Source of the DNA: Agromyces marinus
GTDB lineage: Bacteria > Actinomycetota > Actinomycetes > Actinomycetales > Microbacteriaceae
Reading direction: 5' to 3'
Assembly: GCF_021442325.1 (NCBI RefSeq)
Contig: NZ_CP087879.1
Coordinates: forward strand, 434,001 to 498,000
Length of the DNA stretch: 64,000 nucleotides
Position numbers and translations under genes: made by a program. Under the pieces are notes generated by a model that worked only from the letters and a program-made list of their open reading frames with translations, searched no databases and had not been told where the DNA came from. Of this stretch, positions 8,464 to 17,415 are shown in pieces (within the stretch, counting starts at the first letter, position 1; the number at the start of each line of letters is the position of its first letter).

Positions 8464-9633
8464 ATGAATCCACGCACCGTCAGGGGCGGAAGCATCGCCC
8501 TCGCCGCAGCAGGAATGCTGCTGCTCAGCTCGTGCAGCACGCCCCAGGAAGACGCACCGTCGGCACTCGAGCCCGCCGGTGACGGCGCGACCGGGGCGAC
8601 GTGCGAGGCCGTCGAGATCGGCGCCTTCACGAGGTGCGAGAACTTCTACGAGGACTTCTGGCCCGAGATCGACCGCCAGATGGACGCGCTCTACGAGCAG
8701 GCCAAGGAGACCGACGGAGGTCGGCTCGTGGTCTGGGACTGGTACGAGCTCTCGCCCGAGGTGATCGCCGAGTTCAACGGCCGCTATCCCGACATCGAGA
8801 TCGAGACGCGCGGACTGACCTACAACCTGCCGTCCGCCGTCATCTCGGCGCAGGCCACGGGCGCACGCAACACCGACGTGCTCTCGGGGTCGCTGCTCTC
8901 CGCCGCGGCCATGACCGACGAGGGGTACTGGGACGAGGTCGACTGGACCCAGTTCGGCATCCCCGAGGAGTTCCTCGAGCTCGGCGGCGCCGGCATGCTG
9001 CCCGACAGCATGAACGGATCGCTCATGCAGGTCAACACCGACAGGATCGAGGCCCCCGCATCGCTCGACGAGCTCCTCGCCCCCGAGTACGAGGGCAAGG
9101 TCTCGATCGCGAACTACAACCCGATCGTCTTCTCCGGGTACGGCATGGCCGAGGGTGAGGACGCCATGGTCGACCTGATCGGCGAGCTCAAGTCGTCCGG
9201 CACCCTGCAGGTCCTGGAGGACCAGAACTCGCCGCTCTCCAGCGGCGACGTTCCGATCGCGCTCAACCAGACCCTGTTCAACCCGAACCCGAGCCTCGCG
9301 GCCCAGCCGTTCGACCACTCCGGCGTGTTCGCCCAGTTCTCGGGGGTCAACATCGACGCCGACAACAAGCCCGGCGCCATGCTGTGGGCGCTGTGGAACG
9401 CGTTCGACCCCGACTGGCTCGAGCTCCGGATGACCGACGAGCAGTTCTCGACGACCCAGGTGCCCTACCCGGGCCTGCCGACGTCGCTCTTCGAGCAGGC
9501 GACGGGCCTCATGGAGAAGAACGCCGACGCCCTGCTCCTGAGCATCGAGAACGGCGCCGAGACGGAGACCGAAGCGACCCGCGATGAGTGGATCGCGCTC
9601 ACGAACGCTGCCGACGCGGCACTGAACGGATAA
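8464..9633 (+). CDS. Extracellular solute-binding lipoprotein of ABC importer
   Basis: A 389-residue exported binding protein. Its N-terminus has an Arg, a hydrophobic run and lipobox LSSC with the lipidated Cys at residue 24, so it is anchored on the outer face of the membrane. The body resembles the Fe3+/thiamine/2-aminoethylphosphonate cluster of binding proteins (LVVWDWYELSPEVIAEFNGR). ATG 8464 follows an AGAGAGGA ribosome site. The gene sits between its ATPase (50 bp upstream) and permease (3 bp downstream). The ligand cannot be read from sequence; iron for an extradiol dioxygenase or an organic acid are both reasonable. Confidence 0.88.
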   Translation: MNPRTVRGGSIALAAAGMLLLSSCSTPQEDAPSALEPAGDGATGATCEAVEIGAFTRCENFYEDFWPEIDRQMDALYEQAKETDGGRLVVWDWYELSPEVIAEFNGRYPDIEIETRGLTYNLPSAVISAQATGARNTDVLSGSLLSAAAMTDEGYWDEVDWTQFGIPEEFLELGGAGMLPDSMNGSLMQVNTDRIEAPASLDELLAPEYEGKVSIANYNPIVFSGYGMAEGEDAMVDLIGELKSSGTLQVLEDQNSPLSSGDVPIALNQTLFNPNPSLAAQPFDHSGVFAQFSGVNIDADNKPGAMLWALWNAFDPDWLELRMTDEQFSTTQVPYPGLPTSLFEQATGLMEKNADALLLSIENGAETETEATRDEWIALTNAADAALNG

Positions 9634-9636
9634 CCC

Positions 9637-11526
9637 ATGTCAACGGTGGAACGGACCACGAAGGCCCGACGGACCCGGCCGACCGGGATGACCGTCGCGA
9701 CCGCCATCGCAGGCGCGGTGATCTTCCTGCTGCTCGCGATCCCGCTCGCGGTGCAGGTGATCACGGCCTTCCGTGGTCCGTTCCTCCCGTTCGGCGTCTC
9801 CACGGCGCGATGGTCGACCGAGAACTTCGTCACGCTCTGGGGGCTCCGCGAGGACTTCTGGGACGTCCTCGGCTCGACAGCCGTCTTCGTCGGGGGCTCG
9901 ACCGTGCTCTCGCTGCTCATGGCGTTCGGGCTCGCCTGGGTGACCGTGCGCACCGACGCACCCTTCCGGCGCATGATCTCCCTGCTCGTGATCGTGCCCT
10001 TCATCGTCCCGCCGATCGTCAAGGCGCAGGCGTACCTCCTGATGCTCTCGCCGGAGTCGGGCGTGCTCAACCAGCTGCTGCGCCTGCTCCCCGGCGACCT
10101 CGTGATCGACCCCTACGCGTTCTCGACGATGGTGTTCATCCAATCGCTCACGAACGTGACCTTCCCCTACCTCATGATCGTGCCGATCCTCACCGGCATG
10201 GACGGCTCGCTCGAGGAGTCCGCTCGCGTCTCCGGCGCGAGCTGGGGCCAGACGCTGCGCCGGGTCACGCTCCCGATGCTGTGGCCGGGGCTCCTCGGCG
10301 TCACCGTGCTCACCTTCATCCTGGGCCTCGGAAGCCTCGAGGTTCCCCTGCTCTTCGGGCAGGAGTCCGGCAAGGACATCTTCGCCCTGAAGCTGTGGAC
10401 CCTGATCAGCGCGGGCGCGGGCGAGTTGCCGCAGTACGGCCTCGCGGCAGCCTGGGGCTGCGTGTTCCTCGTCATCACCACCATCGCGTTCGTGATCTAC
10501 CTGCGGGCGACGCGCGACGCGGAGCGGCGGGCGTCGATCTCGGGCAAGGGGTTCCGGCCCACGACGATGAAGCTCGGCGGATGGCGCGCCCCCGTGCTCG
10601 TCGCGATCTTCGTCTTCGTCCTCCTCACCGCAGTGCTGCCGCTGTTCGCCCTGTTCTGGTCGGCGATCACGCCGTACCCCATCGCGTTCTCGTTCACGGC
10701 GCTCGTCGAGCAGACGCACTTCAGCGCGTTCGGCGAGGTGCTCGGCGACGGGGAGTTCTGGGCCTCGCTGGGCCGCACGCTCATCATCGCCGGCGGCAGC
10801 GCCACGATCGCGTGCGGTGCGGCGACCGTGCTCGCCTACGGCATCGCGCGGAGCCGCGCGAACGGATGGACGAAGAGCATGGACCTCTTCGCCTCGTCGT
10901 CCGTGGCGATCCCCGCGGTGATCGCCGGGTTCGCGATGTTCCTGACCTTCATGGTCATCAACCCCGTCATCCCGCTGGCCGGCACGATCGCGGCGCTCGT
11001 GATCGCCTACTCGTACCGCGTCTCGATCGCCTACCGCGCCGGGTACAGCGCGACCCTGCAGATCCGCAAGGAACTCGAGGAGGCCGCCCTGATCAGCGGT
11101 GCGAGCCGCCTCGAGGGCTTCCGTCGCATCGTCACGCCGCTGCTCGCGCCGACGGTCTTCGCGGTGTGGATCCAGATGTTCATCCTCGGCACGAACGAGT
11201 TCACGCTGCCGGCCTTCCTCGCGACTCCCGAGTCGCGCCCGCTCTCGGTCTACATGTACGCGCTGATCAACCCGCGCTCGGCGCAGCTGTACGCCCCCGA
11301 CCAGGGTGCGGCGATGGCGCTGATCTTCACGCTCCTGGTGTTCCTGATCGGATACGGCCTGCAGTGGCTCGTGTCGCTGCGCGCGATCGGTCGTGCGTCG
11401 CGGCGCGCCAGGATCGGGCAGGTCGCGCCCGACCCCCTCGCCGCCTCCGCCTCGGCCGCCGCAGCGCCCGCCGCCGAAACGCGCGCGGTCGCCGCGCAGC
11501 AGGTCAAGGAGCTCTCCCGCCGCTGA
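9637..11526 (+). CDS. Fused double permease of ABC importer (FbpB/ThiP-like)
   Basis: A 629-residue permease with about 12 membrane helices in two tandem binding-protein-dependent transport domains. Each half has an EAA loop: EESARVSGASWGQTLRRVTL near residue 195 and EEAALISGASRLEGFRRIVT near residue 485. Fused permeases of this kind serve FbpABC (ferric iron) and ThiBPQ systems and function as a single polypeptide. It follows the binding lipoprotein by 3 bp. An Ala-rich tail with charged residues ends the protein. A long perfect-type hairpin follows 25 bp later and could end the transcript. Confidence 0.92.
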   Translation: MSTVERTTKARRTRPTGMTVATAIAGAVIFLLLAIPLAVQVITAFRGPFLPFGVSTARWSTENFVTLWGLREDFWDVLGSTAVFVGGSTVLSLLMAFGLAWVTVRTDAPFRRMISLLVIVPFIVPPIVKAQAYLLMLSPESGVLNQLLRLLPGDLVIDPYAFSTMVFIQSLTNVTFPYLMIVPILTGMDGSLEESARVSGASWGQTLRRVTLPMLWPGLLGVTVLTFILGLGSLEVPLLFGQESGKDIFALKLWTLISAGAGELPQYGLAAAWGCVFLVITTIAFVIYLRATRDAERRASISGKGFRPTTMKLGGWRAPVLVAIFVFVLLTAVLPLFALFWSAITPYPIAFSFTALVEQTHFSAFGEVLGDGEFWASLGRTLIIAGGSATIACGAATVLAYGIARSRANGWTKSMDLFASSSVAIPAVIAGFAMFLTFMVINPVIPLAGTIAALVIAYSYRVSIAYRAGYSATLQIRKELEEAALISGASRLEGFRRIVTPLLAPTVFAVWIQMFILGTNEFTLPAFLATPESRPLSVYMYALINPRSAQLYAPDQGAAMALIFTLLVFLIGYGLQWLVSLRAIGRASRRARIGQVAPDPLAASASAAAAPAAETRAVAAQQVKELSRR

Positions 11527-11551
11527 CGCCCCACCGCGAGTCCGACACCAC

Positions 11552-11615
11552 CGACGTGTGGGCAGTCGTCGCGGGTCCCGCAGGTCGGGCACCCGCGACA
11601 ACTGCCCACACGTCG
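11552..11615. repeat. Long intergenic inverted repeat (25-bp arms)
   Basis: Two 25-bp arms (11552-11576 and 11591-11615) match at 24 positions around a 14-base loop. The arms begin CGACGTGTGGGCAGT. The element lies 25 bp after the permease stop in the 213-bp gap before gabT. It has no T-run, so it is either an actinobacterial L-shaped terminator or a REP-like element. Its sequence is unrelated to the four-copy palindrome family elsewhere in the window. Confidence 0.75.
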
Positions 11616-11739
11616 ATGGGTTTGTACGGTCCGGCCGGTGAACCGGGGTTCGATGTACATCGTGTCAGGGGTGGCATCCGCTCATGCGTGCCTACCATGA
11701 GCCGACATCGCCACCGTCGTCACCGCATCGGAGCCTTCA

Positions 11740-13098
11740 ATGACCATCGTCGAACCCACGGCCACCACCGTCGGCGGCCCCTCCCTCCCGCAGGAGCGCC
11801 GCCTCGTCACCGCCATCCCCGGCCCCCGCTCGCAGGAGCTCATCGCCCGCAAGGCGCAGGCCGTCGCGAAGGGCGTCGGGCACACCATCCCCGTCTCGGT
11901 CGTCGCAGCCGGCGGCGGCGTCATCGTCGACGCCGACGGCAACTCGATCATCGACCTCGGCTCGGGCATCGCCGTCACGGGCGTCGGCAACTCCAACCCG
12001 CGCGTCGTCGACGCCGTCAAGGCCCAGCTCGACGCGTTCACCCACACCTGCTTCACGGTCGCCCCGTACGACGGCTACGTCGCGGTCGCCGAGAAGCTCA
12101 ACGAACTCACCCCCGGCGACCACGAGAAGCGCTCCGCGCTGTTCAACTCGGGTGCCGAGGCCGTCGAGAACGCGATCAAGGTCGCGCGCCACCACACGAA
12201 GAAGCAGGCCGTCGTCGCGTTCGACCACGCCTACCACGGCCGCACCAACCTCACCATGGGGCTCACCGCGAAGAACATCCCGTACAAGAACGGCTTCGGC
12301 CCGTTCGCGCCCGAGGTGTACCGCGCGCCGCTCAGCTACCCCTTCCGCGACGGCGGCCTGTCGGGCGCCGAGGCCGCGGCCCGCGCCATCACCCAGATCG
12401 AGAAGCAGATCGGCGCCGAGAACCTCGCCGCGATCATCATCGAGCCCATCCAGGGCGAGGGCGGCTTCATCGTGCCTGCACCCGGCTTCCTGTCGGCGCT
12501 CGTCGAGTGGGCGAACGCGAACGACGTCGTCTTCATCGCCGACGAGGTGCAGACCGGCTTCGCCCGCACGGGCGCCTGGTTCGCCAGCGAGCACGAGGGC
12601 ATCGTTCCCGACATCATCGTGACCGCCAAGGGCATCGCCGGCGGACTGCCGCTCTCGGCCGTCACCGGCCGCGCCGAGATCATGGACTCCGCCATGGCCG
12701 GCGGCCTCGGCGGCACCTACGCGGGCAGCCCCCTCGCCTGCGCCGCCGCGCTCGCCGCGATCGAGTCCTACGAGGAGGACGGCCTCATCGAGCGCGCCAA
12801 GCAGATCGGTGCGGTCCTCATCGGCCGCCTGAACGCGCTCCGCACCGCCGACCCCCGCATCGGCGACGTCCGCGGCCGCGGAGCGATGGTCGCCGTCGAG
12901 CTCGTCGACCCCGCCACCGGCGCGCCCGACGCGGCCCTCACCTCGAAGGTCGCGGCATACGCCCACGCGAACGGCGTGCTCGTGCTCACGTGCGGTACCT
13001 ACGGCAACGTCATCCGCTTCCTCCCGCCGCTCACCATCGGCGACGACCTGCTCGTCGAGGGCCTCGAGGTCGTCGCGGAAGGGCTGCGGAACGCATGA
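11740..13098 (+). CDS. gabT: 4-aminobutyrate aminotransferase
   Basis: A 452-residue class III PLP aminotransferase. It has FNSGAEAVENAIKVAR for phosphate binding, FDHAYHGRTNLTMGLT, IIIEPIQGEGGF, the IADEVQTGFARTG aspartate region and the PLP lysine in TAKGIAGGLPLSA. This matches GabT, which moves the amino group of GABA to 2-oxoglutarate, giving succinate semialdehyde and glutamate. A -10-like TACCAT (11693-11698) lies upstream. The stop overlaps the next start as ATGA. The neighbours supply glutamate dehydrogenase, GabD and putrescine oxidase, so its role in putrescine/GABA breakdown is well supported. Confidence 0.93.
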   Translation: MTIVEPTATTVGGPSLPQERRLVTAIPGPRSQELIARKAQAVAKGVGHTIPVSVVAAGGGVIVDADGNSIIDLGSGIAVTGVGNSNPRVVDAVKAQLDAFTHTCFTVAPYDGYVAVAEKLNELTPGDHEKRSALFNSGAEAVENAIKVARHHTKKQAVVAFDHAYHGRTNLTMGLTAKNIPYKNGFGPFAPEVYRAPLSYPFRDGGLSGAEAAARAITQIEKQIGAENLAAIIIEPIQGEGGFIVPAPGFLSALVEWANANDVVFIADEVQTGFARTGAWFASEHEGIVPDIIVTAKGIAGGLPLSAVTGRAEIMDSAMAGGLGGTYAGSPLACAAALAAIESYEEDGLIERAKQIGAVLIGRLNALRTADPRIGDVRGRGAMVAVELVDPATGAPDAALTSKVAAYAHANGVLVLTCGTYGNVIRFLPPLTIGDDLLVEGLEVVAEGLRNA

Positions 13099-14420
13099 AC
13101 CCCGTGACGGCGACGACGGCGTCGACCGTGCAGCAGGCGGCCGCGGCATCCGTGCCCGCGAACGCGGTCGCCGACGCCGAGCCGACCCCGCTCGTCGACG
13201 CCCGCGCCCAGCTGGCCGAGGCCATCGAGCTCCTCGGCTACGGCGACGGCCTGCACCGCATGCTCGCGACCCCGCGTCGCGAGATGGCGGTCGCGGTGCC
13301 GCTGCGCCGCGACAGCGGCGAGACCGAGGTGTACCTGGGCTACCGCGTGCAGCACAACTTCAGCCGCGGCCCCGCCAAGGGCGGCCTCCGCTACGCGCCG
13401 AACGTGAACCTCGACGAGGTGCGCGCGCTCGCCATGTGGATGACCTGGAAGTGCGCCCTGCTCGACGTGCCGTACGGCGGCGCGAAGGGCGGCATCGCGA
13501 TCGACCCGCGCGACCACTCGCTCGGCGAGCTCGAACGCGTGACGCGACGGTACACGAGCGAGATCCTGCCGATCATCGGGCCGGAACGCGACATCCCCGC
13601 GCCCGACATCGGCACCGACGAGCGCACCATGGCCTGGATGATGGACACCTACTCGGTCAACTCCGGGTACACCGTGCCCGGCATCGTGACCGGCAAGCCC
13701 ATCGCGCTCGGCGGCTCCCAGGGTCGTGCGTCCGCGACCAGCCGCGGCGTGACCCACATCGCCCTCGCGGCGCTCCGCCACGCCGGCATCGAGCCGGCGC
13801 GGGCCACCGCGGCCGTGCAGGGCTTCGGCAAGGTCGGTGCGGATGCCGCGCGGTTCCTCGCCGAGGCCGGCGTGAAGGTGCTCGCGGTCAGCGACCAGTA
13901 CGGCGCGATCCGGGGCGACGGCGGCCTCGACCTCGAGGCGCTCACCGACCACGTGCGCGCGACCGGCTCCATCGTCGGCTTCGCCGGCGCCGACGAACTC
14001 GACCGCGACGCGCTGCTCACCCAGGACGTCGACCTGCTCGTGCCCGCAGCCGTCGAGGGCGTGCTGCACGAGGGCAACGCCGGCGACGTGCGCGCCCGCG
14101 TCGTCGTCGAAGGCGCGAACGGCCCCACGACGCCCGCTGCCGACGCGATCCTGCGCGGGCAGGGAACGCTCGTCGTCCCCGACATCCTCGCCAACGCCGG
14201 CGGCGTCATCGTCTCGTACTTCGAATGGGTCCAGGCCAACCAGGCGTACTGGTGGCGCGTCGACGAGGTCGAGAGCAGACTGGAGGAGCGGATGCTCAGC
14301 GCGTGGCGTCACGTGCTCGGCTACGCCGAGGCCCGCGACCTCTCGCTCCGCACCGCCGCCACGGCGCTCGCCGTCGAGCGCGTCGCCGAGGCGCACCGCC
14401 TCCGCGGCCTGTACCCGTGA
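13095..14420 (+). CDS. Glu/Leu/Phe/Val dehydrogenase (glutamate dehydrogenase)
   Basis: A 441-residue amino-acid dehydrogenase. It shows GPAKGGLRY and DVPYGGAKGGI with the substrate and catalytic lysines, IPAPDIGTDERTMAWM, RASATSRGV, the dinucleotide motif VQGFGKVG and VPDILANAGGV. The ATG overlaps the gabT stop (ATGA), so the two are coupled. By regenerating 2-oxoglutarate from the glutamate made by GabT it would release ammonium and keep the transaminase running. Branched-chain or phenylalanine specificity is possible for this superfamily, but the coupling to gabT favours glutamate. A 25-residue Ala-rich N-terminal stretch precedes the domain. Confidence 0.88.
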   Translation: MNPVTATTASTVQQAAAASVPANAVADAEPTPLVDARAQLAEAIELLGYGDGLHRMLATPRREMAVAVPLRRDSGETEVYLGYRVQHNFSRGPAKGGLRYAPNVNLDEVRALAMWMTWKCALLDVPYGGAKGGIAIDPRDHSLGELERVTRRYTSEILPIIGPERDIPAPDIGTDERTMAWMMDTYSVNSGYTVPGIVTGKPIALGGSQGRASATSRGVTHIALAALRHAGIEPARATAAVQGFGKVGADAARFLAEAGVKVLAVSDQYGAIRGDGGLDLEALTDHVRATGSIVGFAGADELDRDALLTQDVDLLVPAAVEGVLHEGNAGDVRARVVVEGANGPTTPAADAILRGQGTLVVPDILANAGGVIVSYFEWVQANQAYWWRVDEVESRLEERMLSAWRHVLGYAEARDLSLRTAATALAVERVAEAHRLRGLYP

Positions 14421-14482
14421 CCCGGCTCAACCCGGAGAATCCGCGCCACCGGCGCACATCGAACGAAACGGACACCCCGAGC

Positions 14483-15949
14483 ATGACCACTGCAACGCAG
14501 GAATCCGCACTCCTCGACGCCGTCGCCGACGGCCTCTACATCGGCGGCGACTGGGTCGCCGCCGAGGGCGGGAAGACCTTCGAGGTCCGCGACCCCGCGA
14601 CCGGCGAGGTCGTCAAGACGATCGCCGACGCGTCCGCCGCCGACGGCATGCGCGCACTCGACGCGGCCGTCGCCGCACAGGACGCCTGGGCCGCGACCGC
14701 CCCGCGCGAGCGCGGCGAGATCCTCCGCCGGGCCTTCGACCTGCTCATGGAGCGTCGGGAGGAGTTCGCGCTCCTCATGACGATCGAGATGGGCAAGCCG
14801 CTCGCCGAGGCGCGCGGCGAGGTGAACTACGGCGGCGAGTTCCTCCGCTGGTTCAGCGAGGAGGCCGTGCGCATCACCGGCCGCTACGGCACGAACCCCG
14901 AGGGCACCGGCCGCATCGTCGTCGCGCAGCGCCCCGTGGGCCCGTCGTACTTCATCACGCCGTGGAACTTCCCGCTCGCGATGGCGACCCGCAAGATCGC
15001 ACCGGCGCTCGCCGCAGGCTGCACCGTCGTCGTCAAGCCCGCCGCGCTCACGCCGCTCACGACCATCGCGTTCGTGCAGCTGCTCGAAGAGGTGGGGCTG
15101 CCGAAGGGCGTCGTCAACGTCGTCACGACCACGAGCTCGTCGAAGGTCTCGGGCCCGATCATCGCCGACCCGCGCCTGCGCAAGCTCAGCTTCACGGGCT
15201 CGACCGAGGTCGGCCGCAAGCTCATCGAGCAGTCCGCGCAGGGCATCCTCCGCACCTCGATGGAACTCGGCGGCAACGCGCCGTTCGTCGTCTTCGAGGA
15301 CGCCGACCTCGACAAGGCGGTCGACGGGGCCATGGTCGCGAAGTTCCGCAACATCGGCCAGGCATGCACCGCGGCGAACCGCTTCATCGTGCACGAGTCG
15401 GTCGCGGCCGAGTTCGCGCGCCGCGTCACCGAGCGCGTGCAGTCGATGCGCGTCGGCCGGGGCACCGAGGACGGCATCTCGATCGGCCCGCTCATCGACG
15501 CGGACGCCGTCGCCTCGACCGACGAGCTCGTCCAGGACGCCGTGGCCAAGGGCGCCAAGGTCCTCGCCGGCGGTTCGGCGATCGACGGTGCCGGCTCGTT
15601 CTACGCCCCGACCGTGCTCGGCGACGTGTCTGCCGACGCGCGCCTGCTCCGCGAGGAGATCTTCGGACCGGTCCTCGGCATCACGACCTTCGCCGACGAG
15701 GACGACGCCGTTCGCCTCGCGAACTCCACCGAATACGGCCTGATCTCCTACGTGTTCACGCAGGACCTCGCCCGCGGCCACCGCATGATCGACCGCCTCG
15801 ACACGGGGATGATGGGACTGAACACCGGACTCGTCTCCAACGCCGCGGCACCGTTCGGCGGCGTCAAGCAGTCCGGCATCGGCCGCGAGGGCGGCGCCGA
15901 GGGCATCCACGAGTTCCTCGACACGAAGTACACCCTGATCCCGTTCTGA
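14483..15949 (+). CDS. gabD: Succinate-semialdehyde dehydrogenase, GabD type
   Basis: A 488-residue aldehyde dehydrogenase. MELGGNAPFVVFEDADLD and the catalytic Cys in FRNIGQACTAANRF are close to E. coli GabD. It oxidises succinate semialdehyde, the product of the adjacent GabT, to succinate; relatives also accept 4-aminobutanal, the product of the putrescine oxidase encoded next, which would close the pathway with one enzyme (inference). It starts 62 bp after the glutamate dehydrogenase gene. A second, more distant semialdehyde dehydrogenase of the Sad type is at 45854-47218. Confidence 0.9.
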   Translation: MTTATQESALLDAVADGLYIGGDWVAAEGGKTFEVRDPATGEVVKTIADASAADGMRALDAAVAAQDAWAATAPRERGEILRRAFDLLMERREEFALLMTIEMGKPLAEARGEVNYGGEFLRWFSEEAVRITGRYGTNPEGTGRIVVAQRPVGPSYFITPWNFPLAMATRKIAPALAAGCTVVVKPAALTPLTTIAFVQLLEEVGLPKGVVNVVTTTSSSKVSGPIIADPRLRKLSFTGSTEVGRKLIEQSAQGILRTSMELGGNAPFVVFEDADLDKAVDGAMVAKFRNIGQACTAANRFIVHESVAAEFARRVTERVQSMRVGRGTEDGISIGPLIDADAVASTDELVQDAVAKGAKVLAGGSAIDGAGSFYAPTVLGDVSADARLLREEIFGPVLGITTFADEDDAVRLANSTEYGLISYVFTQDLARGHRMIDRLDTGMMGLNTGLVSNAAAPFGGVKQSGIGREGGAEGIHEFLDTKYTLIPF

Positions 15950-15956
15950 CCGGGAC

Positions 15957-16008
15957 GGCGGATGCCGCGACCGGCGGCGCACGAGCGCGTCGCCCCGCGG
16001 CATCCGCC
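15957..16008. repeat. Hairpin built from inverted GGATGCC words
   Basis: Arms GGCGGATGCCGCG (15957-15969) and CGCGGCATCCGCC (15996-16008) are perfect complements around a 26-base loop. The element fills most of the 92-bp gap between gabD and the putrescine oxidase gene. It may be a terminator or processing site that lowers downstream expression. Confidence 0.6.
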
Positions 16009-16041
16009 CCACACGCACCACGAAACGAAGGCAGCATCACC

Positions 16042-17415
16042 ATGCAACGCATCGACACCGACGTCGTCATCGTCGGAGCGGGAGCCGCGGGCCTGACCGC
16101 CGCGACCGAGCTCGTCAAGGCCGGCCGCGAGGTCGTCGTCCTCGAGGCGCGCGACCGCGTCGGCGGCCGCCTCTGGACCGGCGAGATCGACGGAGCGATG
16201 CTCGAGATCGGCGGCCAGTGGGTCTCGCCCGACCAGGACGCGCTCATCGAGACGCTCGCCGACCTCGGCCTCGAGACCTACGAGCGGTACCGCGAGGGCC
16301 AGAACGTCTACATCGCCGAGGACGGCGAGCGACGCCTGTTCGAGGGCGAGATCTTCCCCGTACCGGCACGGACCGAGGGCGAGATCGTCGGCCTCATCGA
16401 CAAGCTCGACGCGCTCGTCGCCGAGATCGACCCCGACGCCCCGTGGACCCACCCCCGCGCCAAGGAGCTCGACGAGATCTCGTTCGCGCACTGGCTCGAG
16501 ACCCAGACACACGACGTCGAGGCGCGCCTGAACATCGGCATGTTCATCGCCGGCGCGATGCTCACCAAGCCCACGCACGCGTTCAGCGCGCTGCAGGCAC
16601 TGCTCATGGCGGCATCCGCCGGGTCGTTCTCGCACCTCGTCGACGCCGACTTCATCCTCGACAAGCGCGTGGTGGGCGGCCTCCAGCGGGTTCCGCTCGG
16701 CCTCGCCGAGCGGCTCGGCGACCGCGTCCGGCTGAACCAGCCCGTGCGCACGGTGCGCTGGGAAGCGGATGCCGCGGCCGGCGCCGCAGCCGTCGTCGCC
16801 GTGACCGACGAGCTCGAGGTGCACGCGCGCGAGATCGTCCTCGCGGTGCCGCCCGTGCTCGTCGACCGCATCTCGTACGACCCGCCGCTGCCGCGCCGCC
16901 AGCACCAGCTCCACCAGCACATCTCGATGGGTTTCGTGATCAAGGTGCACGCCGTCTACGAGACGCCGTTCTGGCGCGAGCAGGGCCTGTCGGGCACCGC
17001 GTTCAGCCCGTACGAGCTCTGCCACGAGGCCTACGACAACACCAACCACGGCGACCCGCGCGGCACCCTCGTCGGGTTCGTCTCCGACGAAGCCGCCGAC
17101 GAGGTGTTCGAACTGACCGCCGAGGAGCGCAAGTCGCGCATCCTCGAGTCGCTCGCGCACTACTTCGGCGACCAGGCCAAGCACCCCGTCGTCTACTACG
17201 AGTCCGACTGGGGCTCCGAGGAGTGGACGCGCGGCGCATACGCCGCGAGCTTCGACATGGGCGGCCTCGCACGCTACGGCGCAGACCTGCGCACGCCCGT
17301 CGGGCCGATCCGCTTCGCCTGCTCCGACATGGCCGGCAAGGGCTACCAGCACGTCGACGGCGCCATCCGCATGGGTCGCCTCGTCGCCGAGCAGATCCTC
17401 GAGGAGCTCGCGTGA
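16042..17415 (+). CDS. Putrescine oxidase (flavin monoamine oxidase)
   Basis: A 457-residue FAD enzyme. It has the N-terminal Rossmann motif VGAGAAGLTAATEL, the second FAD contact RVGGRL, and LEIGGQWVSPDQ, which is typical of actinobacterial putrescine oxidases. The C-terminal FAD segment is CSDMAGKGYQHVDGAIRMG. The enzyme oxidises putrescine with oxygen to 4-aminobutanal, ammonia and hydrogen peroxide in the cytoplasm. It lies directly upstream of, and overlaps (GTGA), a universal stress protein gene and is near gabT and gabD, which together carry putrescine to succinate. Unlike the amine oxidase at 53386 it has normal domain order and no export signal. Confidence 0.88.
   Translation: MQRIDTDVVIVGAGAAGLTAATELVKAGREVVVLEARDRVGGRLWTGEIDGAMLEIGGQWVSPDQDALIETLADLGLETYERYREGQNVYIAEDGERRLFEGEIFPVPARTEGEIVGLIDKLDALVAEIDPDAPWTHPRAKELDEISFAHWLETQTHDVEARLNIGMFIAGAMLTKPTHAFSALQALLMAASAGSFSHLVDADFILDKRVVGGLQRVPLGLAERLGDRVRLNQPVRTVRWEADAAAGAAAVVAVTDELEVHAREIVLAVPPVLVDRISYDPPLPRRQHQLHQHISMGFVIKVHAVYETPFWREQGLSGTAFSPYELCHEAYDNTNHGDPRGTLVGFVSDEAADEVFELTAEERKSRILESLAHYFGDQAKHPVVYYESDWGSEEWTRGAYAASFDMGGLARYGADLRTPVGPIRFACSDMAGKGYQHVDGAIRMGRLVAEQILEELA

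Noticed and set aside
9640..11601. A 653-codon minus-strand open frame opposite the fused ABC permease
   Set aside because: No family signature and an extreme Arg/Glu/His composition; the plus-strand permease has both EAA loops.
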